A DNA stretch of 47,686 bases from IMG/VR virus record IMGVR_UViG_3300020451_000311, positions 1 to 47,686 of that record. The stretch is one strand, 5' to 3'. Shown here piece by piece: positions 10,701-17,910 of the stretch; position 1 is the stretch's first letter; each line of letters starts with the position of its first letter. The translations under genes were made by a program, and so were the position numbers. The notes under the pieces were generated by a model. That model did not search any database and was not told the DNA's origin. It saw only the letters and a list, made by a program, of their open reading frames with translations. Source of the DNA: a virus.

Positions 10701-12733
10701 CATACTATATAAGAGTAAGAGTGTTCAATATGCTAGGTAAAGCATCACCAATAGTTTCAGGTACTTTTGATGTAAACTTCCAAACAGTAAATCTAGGAGA
10801 AGAAGATGAAGGTGTACAATATACTGTAAATAAAACAGGTACATTAACTAATGCTTCTATTGAACTTAATACCACAACAGGACTTGTAAGTTTTACTCCT
10901 GATGATTTTAATTACTCAGCACTTGGAGCAACTACTACAGTATCGAATCAATCTAATTTAGACTTTAGTGGATTATCAAATAGTGAAACAGGATTTATAC
11001 TGTTCGATAAAAGTGCAAGTGCATTTGTAGCAAGAGAAAAACATAGTGCTTCTGACGCATACTTTGCAGTCGGTGGCTCTGCATATGCTACTGCAACAGG
11101 AACAATTACTGCAACACAAAGTGATATAGGTAGAGATGTAACAGGTAGTGGTACAGCATTTAGTACTGAACTTGCATCATTCAACCCATTCAAAGCAACA
11201 GTTAGTTCTGTAGATTATTACTTCAGAGCAGGAGAGATATCAAGCGATACAGCACTTGTAGCAGACGAACCGTTACCTGTAGATATATCAGGTGGTGCGT
11301 TCTCAAAACCAACTACTCTAGTTGACTATGCCAATGATAGTATATTTGGGTCAGTCAAAAGAAACAGTTCTACAAGTTATACACTAACTCTATTTGGAGT
11401 TACCAAAGGTGAGCCCGCATACAATATAGCAGGAAGTAATGAGAATCATTCTTTCTTAGCATCTGATACATCTGGAACTTTATCAAGTTCTGTGATAAAT
11501 GCATTTACTTGTTCTTACACAGTTTCGAAAGGAACAACCTCATTTGCTTTTGCATCTTCAGGAACTGCAGCAGCAACTTTTGGCTTATCAATATCTGCCT
11601 CTGGTTGTACAGCCGCAGTTAATAGTTCAAGTGGTGCAATTACAGTAAGTGCAGTAGCAGCAAACTCTGCTACTATAACAGTCACAGTCACAGACTTAGC
11701 AGCAGGGTCAACTATTGCAACAAGAGTTATAACACTAACAAAAACACTTACAGGGTCAGATGGTAGTCCTGGAGGACAAGGAGCAGACGGTAAAAGGTCA
11801 GTACAAGGATATTTATACTATGAGAAAACAACATCAGGAGCACCGAGTACACCAGGCTCAACTACTTATACCTTTGCGACAGGCGATATAGATGGTGGTA
11901 GTGGAGCAACAGAAGTTCTAGCACTAGCAGATACTTCTGCAGTAAATAAATGGACAAACCAACCAAGAACACAAGACCCAACACAGAACACCCATTGGAC
12001 TGTAAGATATTTCGGAACAGAGGCTAGCGCAGGAGATTCGACTTGTACCGTGAGTTACAGTACTATTGTACAACACACAAACTTCTCTGGAGTAGTTACT
12101 TTTAGCGGAGGAACATTCAGTGAGGGCGGAACAGCAATTACCTCTATAGATGGTGGTAATATTGCTACTGGAACAATCACAGCAGATAGAATAAAATTAT
12201 CTGGAACTGGTGGTCTTACTATTAATAGTTTAACAAATGATAGTAACTTTATTACATCAGCAGGAGCACCAGTACAATCTGTAAATGGAAGTACAGGTAC
12301 AGTAAGTATTACAGCAGCAGGTCTAAATATATCAACAAGTGAAGTTTCAGGACTAAGTGATGCAGCGACAACATCTGTATCTAGTATACAATCTGGTACA
12401 ACTAAAGCAAATGTTGGACTAGGAAATGTAGATAATGATAGTACTGCAACTATATTAGGTGGAAACCTAACAGGAAGTGTAGACGGAACAGCAGTAGGAA
12501 CTATTAAGAGTGGAGCAGCCGCAGGAGCAACTGCTAACCAAAGTACAAATGCACAGATAGTTCAAACACTCTTTACAGCATCAACATCAGTCACAGCAGG
12601 TAGAATAAAACTTACATCAGGAACTACACAGTTCTTCTCTGATAGTTCATCGGCTGTTGCAAATGACTCAATAGACATAGATTCAAGAAGTGGAAACGGA
12701 GGCCCGCGTATAGTTATAGCGGATAGTTCATAA
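7706..12733 (+). CDS. Central tail tip / host specificity protein, lambda gpJ-like, with fibre-like C-terminus
   Basis: The 1675-aa protein opens with a Gly-rich leader and the J-type sequence FIDAIAEGPIKGL near residue 36. The conserved J core extends to about residue 920. A fibronectin type III-like domain lies near 920-1020. A short collagen-like stretch (GSDGSPGGQGADGK) occurs near 1350. The C-terminal 200 residues resemble tail fibre repeats (VGLGNVDNDST). The start is TTG at 7706 inside the end of the gpI-like gene. J proteins close the tail tip and contact the host receptor, so the variable C-terminal half is the likely host range region. Confidence 0.92.
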   Translation: MNKKFKPIIIRGSGGGKGGGGGSSYAADDNLFARQSATFIDAIAEGPIKGLVHGDASIFIDETRLRDVDLATGNISKTANFDNFEVVTANGLANQTPDGRFFAEFPTAAIVEQKSGTVLKDGEPQYFTISSSQFEKRNADYLKVTIFTNAMVRLVKTGKKKGDQHETSVNFTIKLRYVNNAGTTKTTTMFNTGFRGKCTAKYAHTFGFNIEDIKDDEGILDWAIEVTRLSTSPSSDDDNQVSNDIFVESIEASIADKLEYPFTAYVAGNIDAENFNSIPKRGYEIDGKLISVPTNYVPCDYDGLKLTVASTTSFQTGESISQAITASALGGTRDSNTKKQTATITINGGHGLPVGNIVQLTVAGASVSNYNGTFDCIVTSTTKITYEVPLDSEAADLAAVSGTITVSVASMVIDKIVGSTTIYVRGRTSTRDVPVTGGTITGATSSATTTVSAVDKIFIPAHYRRSPSTEKITTTEQDWDGSFYQSWSNNPAWILYDLMTNKRYGLGNYITAAQINKWELFGIGRYCDELVPANIPAADFLSLFATSDANYIPSGSTGLHEPRFAANVVLQTKAEAFKVISDLASVMRGMIVWKNGEAVVVQDSEKDPVYQFSNGNVINGEFEYEGSALKSRSNQVIVTWNNPKDLYRKREEYVENEEVLQLDDDFVKPSKLVAFGCTSRGQARRLGKWKMLSENLNTQTVSFKTSINASFLQPGDIINVLDKRKQGKSWGGRISAVTDTNTFTLDREFALDSGYAVSDYKFSISFSGQKCLLAQDSATIGGSSFVRGDIISGITTIEASQKIQDDSGNTVFTQFTPYSYVEEKTLASIDGTSNGKTTITVSGNYSTAPVVDQMFVVQRPSLTTGKTEQVAQQFRVISLAEDSNMEFSITALEYNATKFDNVDKNEPIKEYNTLFLPNSGDAVPNVTKLRTSTSQRLLSDGVKTNVLDITWEEPKNADGSSYAFVREYVVEYSIDNVKFLTAGSTTGTDFALEDAVSQTYYIRVRVFNMLGKASPIVSGTFDVNFQTVNLGEEDEGVQYTVNKTGTLTNASIELNTTTGLVSFTPDDFNYSALGATTTVSNQSNLDFSGLSNSETGFILFDKSASAFVAREKHSASDAYFAVGGSAYATATGTITATQSDIGRDVTGSGTAFSTELASFNPFKATVSSVDYYFRAGEISSDTALVADEPLPVDISGGAFSKPTTLVDYANDSIFGSVKRNSSTSYTLTLFGVTKGEPAYNIAGSNENHSFLASDTSGTLSSSVINAFTCSYTVSKGTTSFAFASSGTAAATFGLSISASGCTAAVNSSSGAITVSAVAANSATITVTVTDLAAGSTIATRVITLTKTLTGSDGSPGGQGADGKRSVQGYLYYEKTTSGAPSTPGSTTYTFATGDIDGGSGATEVLALADTSAVNKWTNQPRTQDPTQNTHWTVRYFGTEASAGDSTCTVSYSTIVQHTNFSGVVTFSGGTFSEGGTAITSIDGGNIATGTITADRIKLSGTGGLTINSLTNDSNFITSAGAPVQSVNGSTGTVSITAAGLNISTSEVSGLSDAATTSVSSIQSGTTKANVGLGNVDNDSTATILGGNLTGSVDGTAVGTIKSGAAAGATANQSTNAQIVQTLFTASTSVTAGRIKLTSGTTQFFSDSSSAVANDSIDIDSRSGNGGPRIVIADSS

Positions 12734-13251
12734 TGGCAAATAGAGTAGCACTAGGAAAAATAGGCAGTGACTTTGGAATAAAAGTATCAAAGAAAGGACA
12801 AAATGCCCTCACAGCCACAAACGAAAACTTATTATTTGATTCTACAGCATTTAGAACAGGACAGATATATGCAGGAGGTTTTGATTTAAACTTAGGAGAT
12901 AGCGCAGATAATTTTTTAACTACAGGAAGTAAATCTAGTCTAGGATACATACCAGCGGTTATATTTACAGAAAAAAATAGAGGCGAAAGAGAAAATAACG
13001 ATTTTATAAGTAACTTTGTAAGCGAAGTTAGTTTATGGAAAACAACAACAAGTACAGTAACTCCAATAACGGCAGATGCATTTACATTTACAGAAGTAGA
13101 CCCTATTACAACTTTAACTGCACCACTACCATCTGATGGAAGAAACTATTCTGGAGTTAGTTCTTCACAAGAAAACGCACTAAATGTAAATTACTTTGTA
13201 CTAAGAATACCTTGTGCATACGGGTATATGAACTCAACTTATTTTGGATAG
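12733..13251 (+). CDS. Small tail-associated protein, paralogue 1 of 3
   Basis: This 172-aa protein shares its first 40 residues with the next two genes: MANRVALGKIGSDFGIKVSKKG followed by a Leu-Leu-Phe-Asp-Ser box. The remainder is Thr/Ser-rich and unrecognised. It begins at the stop codon of J and is co-transcribed with the tail tip genes, so it is probably a virion protein displayed at the tail tip, or a receptor-binding partner of J. The shared N-terminus suggests a common docking module with different C-terminal parts. Confidence 0.7.
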   Translation: MANRVALGKIGSDFGIKVSKKGQNALTATNENLLFDSTAFRTGQIYAGGFDLNLGDSADNFLTTGSKSSLGYIPAVIFTEKNRGERENNDFISNFVSEVSLWKTTTSTVTPITADAFTFTEVDPITTLTAPLPSDGRNYSGVSSSQENALNVNYFVLRIPCAYGYMNSTYFG

Positions 13252-13254
13252 ATT

Positions 13255-13719
13255 ATGGCAGAAAGAGTACTAATAGGAAGAGGGTCATCAACAAGAGGTT
13301 CAAGTAATTACGGAATATGGATTAGTAAACCCGGACAAAATGTTAATACTTGTACAGATGACCAATTAATATTTAACACTGATAAAGGTGCAGCAGGAGA
13401 TATTAAGGCTTTATTTCAACTTCAAAACATGGACACAAGTACAAATGCTACTACCTCCACAACAACATCAGTTTCTGCAAATACAACAGCGACTATAAAT
13501 TTTAGTAATTTTAACTGGGGATTTGGAGCATTATCTTTTGGAGGATTTGGAGTAATAACAGGTAACAGTAGTAGTTCAGGTACTTCTGGAGTAAGTAATA
13601 TATTTACTATAAACTCTACAAGTACATCTGCAATAAGTGTTACTAATTTAAGTACAACATCAGCAGTATCAATTAAGTTTTCTGTCTTACCAAGAATAGT
13701 AAGTGTAGCGAGGTTCTAA
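13255..13719 (+). CDS. Small tail-associated protein, paralogue 2 of 3
   Basis: This 154-aa protein has a diverged copy of the N-terminal module (MAERVLIGRG, then NYGIWISKPGQNV and LIFNTDKG). The C-terminal 90 residues are Ser/Thr/Asn-rich beta-type sequence with no recognised domain. It lies 3 nt after paralogue 1 and overlaps paralogue 3 by one base. Probable tail structural protein; function is inferred from position and paralogy only. Confidence 0.7.
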   Translation: MAERVLIGRGSSTRGSSNYGIWISKPGQNVNTCTDDQLIFNTDKGAAGDIKALFQLQNMDTSTNATTSTTTSVSANTTATINFSNFNWGFGALSFGGFGVITGNSSSSGTSGVSNIFTINSTSTSAISVTNLSTTSAVSIKFSVLPRIVSVARF

Positions 13720-14318
13720 TGGCAAATAGAGTATTAGTAGGAAAAAGAGGGAGTGACTTTGGATTATTTGTTTCAAAGTCAGGAGTTGATGTAACAGATA
13801 CTACATCAACCACACCATTATCTTTTGACTCTAGAGCAGCCGCTAGTTTGATAGTACATAGTTATGGACAAGGAATTTTATTACCTCTAAGAGGAATGAC
13901 TAGTTTTACTTATGATGGGGTTACTTATACACAGACCCAAGTTGATATAACACATGGATTAAATTATCACCCAGCATTTATGGTTCGATGGTGTGATGGA
14001 AGAAAGATAGGGTCAAGTGGTGCTTCCTCTGGCGGTTCAGGAGATGTAGCACAAGAAGTTTACAGACCATACTATTTTGAAGGGTTAGACCAAATAGACG
14101 ATGGAGACGAAGAAGAAGAAAACATAAATGAATATAATGGAACTACAGGAATAACTGCAACTTCAAGATTAAACAGTGGAACATATCAATTAAGACTAGA
14201 AAGTAATTTTGATGCACCAAATGCTAGTGCAGTAAATGGAGCAGATAACACTGTTGTAGCCTTCTATTCTTATATAGTTTTTAAAGAACCAAATTTTTTA
14301 AATGGAGAAAGTTTTTAA
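13719..14318 (+). CDS. Small tail-associated protein, paralogue 3 of 3
   Basis: This 199-aa protein carries the third copy of the module (MANRVLVGKRGSDFGLFVSKSG, then LSFDSRAA). A beta-rich part with ITHGLNYHPAFMVRW follows, and a very acidic stretch (DDGDEEEENINEYNG) near residues 127-141. The first 22 residues are almost the same as in paralogue 1. One-base overlaps on both sides indicate tight co-translation with the tail genes. Likely a virion protein at the tail tip. Confidence 0.7.
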   Translation: MANRVLVGKRGSDFGLFVSKSGVDVTDTTSTTPLSFDSRAAASLIVHSYGQGILLPLRGMTSFTYDGVTYTQTQVDITHGLNYHPAFMVRWCDGRKIGSSGASSGGSGDVAQEVYRPYYFEGLDQIDDGDEEEENINEYNGTTGITATSRLNSGTYQLRLESNFDAPNASAVNGADNTVVAFYSYIVFKEPNFLNGESF

Positions 14319-14746
14319 TGGCAACATGGCATATATTTTATAATAACTCAACAAAACTAATTGCTTGGTCTACAAGCGGATTAGTTAATGATGATATAAA
14401 AACAGAACAAGCAAATGCAGGATTATCTTACTTAAGTGTAGACCAAGATAATGTACCTTCTGATAGTGACTACTGGGTAAATAGTAGTGGAGATGGTATA
14501 GTTGAGAAAAGTGTATTTAATCCTAGTTATAGTACAACTACACCAGCAATTGATGGAGTAGTAACCGTTACAGGGTTACCTGCAGGTACAGAAGTATTTA
14601 TAGATGGAACTTCAGCAGGTACAATGAGTGACACCACTTTAACTCTTACGGCTACTGAACCAGGCAACTATGTAGTTAATTATAAAAAAGTAGGATACAA
14701 AAATTTTTCAGATAAAAATATTGTAGTAAAGAGGCAAGGTGAATGA
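14318..14746 (+). CDS. Probable virion protein with PEGA-like C-terminal domain
   Basis: Of its 142 residues, the last 65 look like a PEGA or Ig-type small beta domain (VTVTGLPAGTEVFIDGTSAG, then EPGNYVVNYKKVGYKN). The N-terminal half (MATWHIFYNN, AWSTSG) resembles short fibre-associated proteins, but I cannot assign a family. It overlaps its neighbours by 1 and 4 nt. Such domains often bind surfaces or other proteins, so a role in the tail tip is plausible. Confidence 0.6.
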   Translation: MATWHIFYNNSTKLIAWSTSGLVNDDIKTEQANAGLSYLSVDQDNVPSDSDYWVNSSGDGIVEKSVFNPSYSTTTPAIDGVVTVTGLPAGTEVFIDGTSAGTMSDTTLTLTATEPGNYVVNYKKVGYKNFSDKNIVVKRQGE

Positions 14747-14931
14747 ATATAAATTTAACTAAATCAGGTTCAACAACAGCAACAAAAAGAGCACTATACT
14801 ATGCAGTGCTTAAAGAACAATTAGACTTATTATACCATGACATAGATAGTGGCAAGTTTGGAGATGCAGCAAAAACTGGAGGGTTCTACCTCGGCAGGAA
14901 GGCTGTAAAAGATAAATACCCTAATTCATGA
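14743..14931 (+). CDS. Small protein of unknown function at the end of the tail operon (XkdW-like?)
   Basis: This 62-aa protein ends the tail tip operon, just before the internal promoter. The pattern EQLDLLYHDIDSGKFGD followed by GRKAVKDKYP is found in small proteins next to tail fibre genes in several phages and recalls the XkdW family, whose role is not settled. The link is a weak resemblance by eye. Confidence 0.55.
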   Translation: MNINLTKSGSTTATKRALYYAVLKEQLDLLYHDIDSGKFGDAAKTGGFYLGRKAVKDKYPNS

Positions 14932-14950
14932 GGATAAATCATAACCGCTC

Positions 14951-14990
14951 AAAAATAGTTCTTGACATCACCTCATATTTTTGGTATAAT
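14951..14990 (+). promoter_or_regulatory. Sigma70-type promoter of the fibre operon (shared phage promoter element)
   Basis: Perfect TTGACA (14962-14967) and TATAAT (14985-14990) are 17 bp apart, with an extended -10 (TGG before TATAAT). Upstream lies AAAAATAGTTC (14951-14961). The 17-mer AAAAATAGTTCTTGACA recurs exactly at two minus strand promoters in this window. Transcription would start near 14997, giving a leader of about 18 nt with AGGAG before the ATG at 15015. This would separate expression of the fibre operon from the tail operon. Confidence 0.92.
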
Positions 14991-15014
14991 TTAGCATATA
15001 GGAGTAAAAGTTAA

Positions 15015-15353
15015 ATGGCAGCAGGTACATACGATATCGTAATCGACCAAGGTTCTGATTACGCACTACAAATTCAAGTATCACAAGATGGGTCAAATAG
15101 TAATTTGAATACCCATACTGCTCGTGCGCAATTAAGACCGTCACCAACTTCTACTACTAAAACCGCAGACTTTACTTGTTCAATAGTGTCTGCTTCCGAA
15201 GGAAAAATAAAAATGGAATTGAACAACACTACCACTGCTAGCATAGCAGCAGGTAAATATTATTATGACTTAGAATTAGTCAATACAGGCGCAAGTACTG
15301 TAACTAGATTAATTCAAGGCGTGGCAAGGGTCACCGCTGAGGTAACGCGATAA
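15015..15353 (+). CDS. Putative virion protein, first gene of the fibre operon
   Basis: This 112-aa protein begins IVIDQGSDYALQIQV and ends with GVARVTAEVTR. The pattern of a bound-like beta sandwich ending in a glycine-valine-threonine-arginine segment is common in small proteins next to fibre genes of marine phages and faintly recalls the N-terminal domain of baseplate proteins of the BppU type. No catalytic motif is seen. It is the first gene after the promoter and has AGGAG upstream. Confidence 0.55.
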   Translation: MAAGTYDIVIDQGSDYALQIQVSQDGSNSNLNTHTARAQLRPSPTSTTKTADFTCSIVSASEGKIKMELNNTTTASIAAGKYYYDLELVNTGASTVTRLIQGVARVTAEVTR

Positions 15354-15733
15354 TGTCTGTTAAATTAACTATTACTCCCCTAACAACATCTATTAGTGCA
15401 ACATCAAGTACGACCGAACTAACAATATCTAGTGCAATACCAGGTTCTGTTAGTGATGCCGATGCCGTAAGTTATACAGATGCCCCAGGCCAGTTAGCAG
15501 GGATAACCACAGTAGGAGACGCGCTAGATCATTTAGCGAATCAATTTTACACCCAAACAACAGCGCCAACTGCAGGCTCAACCGGGTTAGCAGAAGGGGA
15601 CTTATTTTATGATACTGATGATAATCAGTTAAAGATTTATCGTGAAGTCAGTTCTGGAACATTTCAATTTGTTCCAATAATGATTGGTAACAATTCGTCA
15701 GATTCAGACACGATAGACGCAGGGAGTTTCTAA
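15353..15733 (+). CDS. Putative fibre-associated protein
   Basis: This 126-aa, Ser/Thr-rich protein contains GLAEGDLFYDTDDNQLKIYRE, a motif seen in fibre and fibre-attachment proteins of marine phages. It starts one base before the end of the previous gene. The last six codons and stop overlap a small hairpin (15724-15738), which may be chance. Function is inferred from the operon only. Confidence 0.55.
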   Translation: MSVKLTITPLTTSISATSSTTELTISSAIPGSVSDADAVSYTDAPGQLAGITTVGDALDHLANQFYTQTTAPTAGSTGLAEGDLFYDTDDNQLKIYREVSSGTFQFVPIMIGNNSSDSDTIDAGSF

Positions 15734-15755
15734 AACTCATATAGGAAATTAAATA

Positions 15756-17354
15756 ATGGCACAAACAATTAAGATTAAAAGGAGTAATACCACCGCTGCT
15801 CCTACCTCGCTTGGTGCTGGTGAGTTAGCCTATTCTAGTAGTTCTAATAAACTATTTATAGGTCACCCAAGTTCGGCGGCAGTCACAACCATAGGTGGGG
15901 AAGTATATGTAAATATGCTCGACCATACTGCTGGTACATTGACAGCAAGTTCAGCAATCCTTGTAGATTCAAACAGCAAGATAGATTCTTTAAAATCTGG
16001 TAACATCGTAGTAACTGGATCAAGTGATACAATCTCAACAGGTTCAGGAGCATTAACAATCGCTCCTGCTGGAAATCTAATAATAACGCATGGTGGTACA
16101 TTAGATTTAGATGGTCAAGCAAACTCACTAACAATACCTGATAACCAAGCCGCGGCTTTAGACATCAATGAGGGTGGAAACTCATACATGAAGTTTATCA
16201 CTACAAACGGTAGTGAAGAAATTGAAATCGCAAAAGCAGTAGACTTAAACAACACATTAAACGTATCAAGTGCAGTAACACTTGGTGCTTCATTAGATGT
16301 AACTACAACTTTAGGAGTTGATGGTAACTTTGATGTTGCAACAAACAAGTTTACAGTAAATGCTTCTTCAGGTAATACAACAGTCGCTGGTACTTTAGCA
16401 GTAACAAGCGATATAACAGGTAGCGCAGACTTAACGGTCTCAGGAGCAACTGCATTAAATGGAGCAATAACTTTAGGTAATGCTTCAAGTGACGCAATCA
16501 CAGTTACTGGTACTCCAACTTTTGGGGCTTCAGCAGACTTTGATGCTGGACTAACAGTAGCAGGCTCACAAACAGTAGACTTCGGGTCTAACAGATTACA
16601 AAATGTTGCGACTCCTTCATCAAGCACGGACGCAGCAAACAAGTCATATGTTGATAGTGTAAAACAAGCACTAGACATAAAAGATTCAGTAAGAGTAGCA
16701 ACTACAGCAAACTTATCGGCCACATATAATAATGGGTCGTCTGGAGTTGGAGCAACTCTTACAGCAGATTCAAATGGAGCAATATCAGTTGATGGTGTTA
16801 CTCTATCTTCTGGAAACAGAGTCTTAGTAAAAGACCAGTCTTCAGGAGCACATAACGGTATCTATAGTGTAACAACTGTAGGTGATGGTAGTAATGCTTT
16901 TGTTTTAACAAGAGTAGAAGATGCAGATTCTTCAACACAAGTTACAGGTGGTTTATTCGCCTTTGTTGAAGAAGGGTCAAACAATGCAGATAACGCTTAT
17001 GTACTAACATCAGTAACAGGAACTGCAACACTCGGAAGTGATGCACTTACATTTACACAATTCTCAGGTGCTGGACAGATTACAGGTGGGAATGGACTTG
17101 CTAAGTCAGGTAACACTCTATCAGTTAATGTTGATGATAAAGCAATAGAAATCAACTCAGACACACTAAGATTGAAAGGTATAACTGCAACTGCAAATGG
17201 AGATATTCTATTTGGAGCAAATGGAGCAAATGGTGGTTATTCAAGACTTTCAATAGGAACTTATGATTCTACAAATTCAGTAGGACAAATTTTACAAGTT
17301 GGAGCATCTTCCACAGTTACATGGAGTAACACCTTAGATGGAGGTACATTCTAA
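15756..17354 (+). CDS. Tail fibre protein
   Basis: This 532-aa protein has the N-terminal module MAQTIKIKRSNTTAAP followed by LGAGELAYSSSSNKLFIG, typical of cyanophage-type fibre proteins. The middle consists of imperfect beta repeats (LDVTTTLGVDGNF, SGNTTVAGTLAVTSDI, SADLTVSGATALNGAITLG). Around residue 290 the segment STDAANKSYVDSVKQALD forms a short helical stalk. A globular region at 330-440 (VDGVTLSSGNRVLVKDQ, GIYSVTTVG) resembles domains of T4-like fibre proteins. It is probably trimeric. The N-terminal module is repeated in the next gene, suggesting a shared docking site. Confidence 0.8.
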   Translation: MAQTIKIKRSNTTAAPTSLGAGELAYSSSSNKLFIGHPSSAAVTTIGGEVYVNMLDHTAGTLTASSAILVDSNSKIDSLKSGNIVVTGSSDTISTGSGALTIAPAGNLIITHGGTLDLDGQANSLTIPDNQAAALDINEGGNSYMKFITTNGSEEIEIAKAVDLNNTLNVSSAVTLGASLDVTTTLGVDGNFDVATNKFTVNASSGNTTVAGTLAVTSDITGSADLTVSGATALNGAITLGNASSDAITVTGTPTFGASADFDAGLTVAGSQTVDFGSNRLQNVATPSSSTDAANKSYVDSVKQALDIKDSVRVATTANLSATYNNGSSGVGATLTADSNGAISVDGVTLSSGNRVLVKDQSSGAHNGIYSVTTVGDGSNAFVLTRVEDADSSTQVTGGLFAFVEEGSNNADNAYVLTSVTGTATLGSDALTFTQFSGAGQITGGNGLAKSGNTLSVNVDDKAIEINSDTLRLKGITATANGDILFGANGANGGYSRLSIGTYDSTNSVGQILQVGASSTVTWSNTLDGGTF

Positions 17355-17356
17355 GA

Positions 17357-17572
17357 ATGGCTCAAACTATAAAAATAAAAAGGTCAGAAACAGTAGGAAA
17401 TGTACCGACAGGGTCGGATTTAGCAACTCACGAAATTGCTATGAATGTTTCTGATAAAAAGATATACACAAAAAAAGAAGACGGAACAATCGTAGCGGTA
17501 GCAAACTTTAATGACCCAGATGCTACCGTAGATTTGTCCGATGTTCTTGCAATGAGTATAGCATTAGGATAA
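17357..17572 (+). CDS. Short fibre-related protein sharing the fibre N-terminal module
   Basis: This 71-aa protein begins MAQTIKIKRSETVGNVPTG, nearly the same first ten residues as the 532-aa fibre just upstream, then keeps only the first short domain (ATHEIAMNVSDKKIYTK). It could be a capping or attachment subunit, or a shortened duplicate. It lies 2 nt after the fibre stop codon. Confidence 0.65.
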   Translation: MAQTIKIKRSETVGNVPTGSDLATHEIAMNVSDKKIYTKKEDGTIVAVANFNDPDATVDLSDVLAMSIALG

Positions 17573-17576
17573 TAAG

Positions 17577-17909
17577 ATGGCATCAAACTTTAAAACAGCA
17601 ACAAGCGCAGATGTAGGCACATCGCTTACAACTGTATATACTTGTCCATCAGGAACTACAAGTACAATAATCGGTCTATATCTTTGTAATCAAAGTGGCG
17701 GAGCGATTGAGGGTACTGCACAGTTTTTCGATTCAAGTTCTTCTACCCATATAAGTCTAACACACGGTACACCAATACCTAGTGGCACAACAATTGTAGC
17801 AGTAGGTGGAGACGGTAAAGTTGTTTTAGAAGCAGGAGACGCAATCAAGGTACAGAGCAATGTCGCATCTTCGATAGATGTAACGCTCTCATATTTGGAG
17901 CAAACATAA
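17577..17909 (+). CDS. Putative small virion/fibre protein
   Basis: This 110-aa beta-rich protein has the motif GTTSTIIGLYLCNQSG, then GDAIKVQSNVASSIDVTLSYLEQ at the end, a pattern common in small proteins next to fibre genes in marine phages. It lies between two fibre-type genes with gaps of a few bases. No enzymatic motif is visible. Confidence 0.6.
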   Translation: MASNFKTATSADVGTSLTTVYTCPSGTTSTIIGLYLCNQSGGAIEGTAQFFDSSSSTHISLTHGTPIPSGTTIVAVGGDGKVVLEAGDAIKVQSNVASSIDVTLSYLEQT

Positions 17910-17910
17910 T

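Noticed and set aside
15724-15738. Hairpin GAGTTT-CTA-AAACTC over the end of the 126-aa gene as terminator
   Set aside because: Only 6 bp, AT-rich, no T run after it, and the operon clearly continues with short spacing.
16115-16723. 202-aa minus strand frame inside the 532-aa fibre gene
   Set aside because: Antisense of repetitive Thr/Ala codons; no start signal and no recognisable domain.
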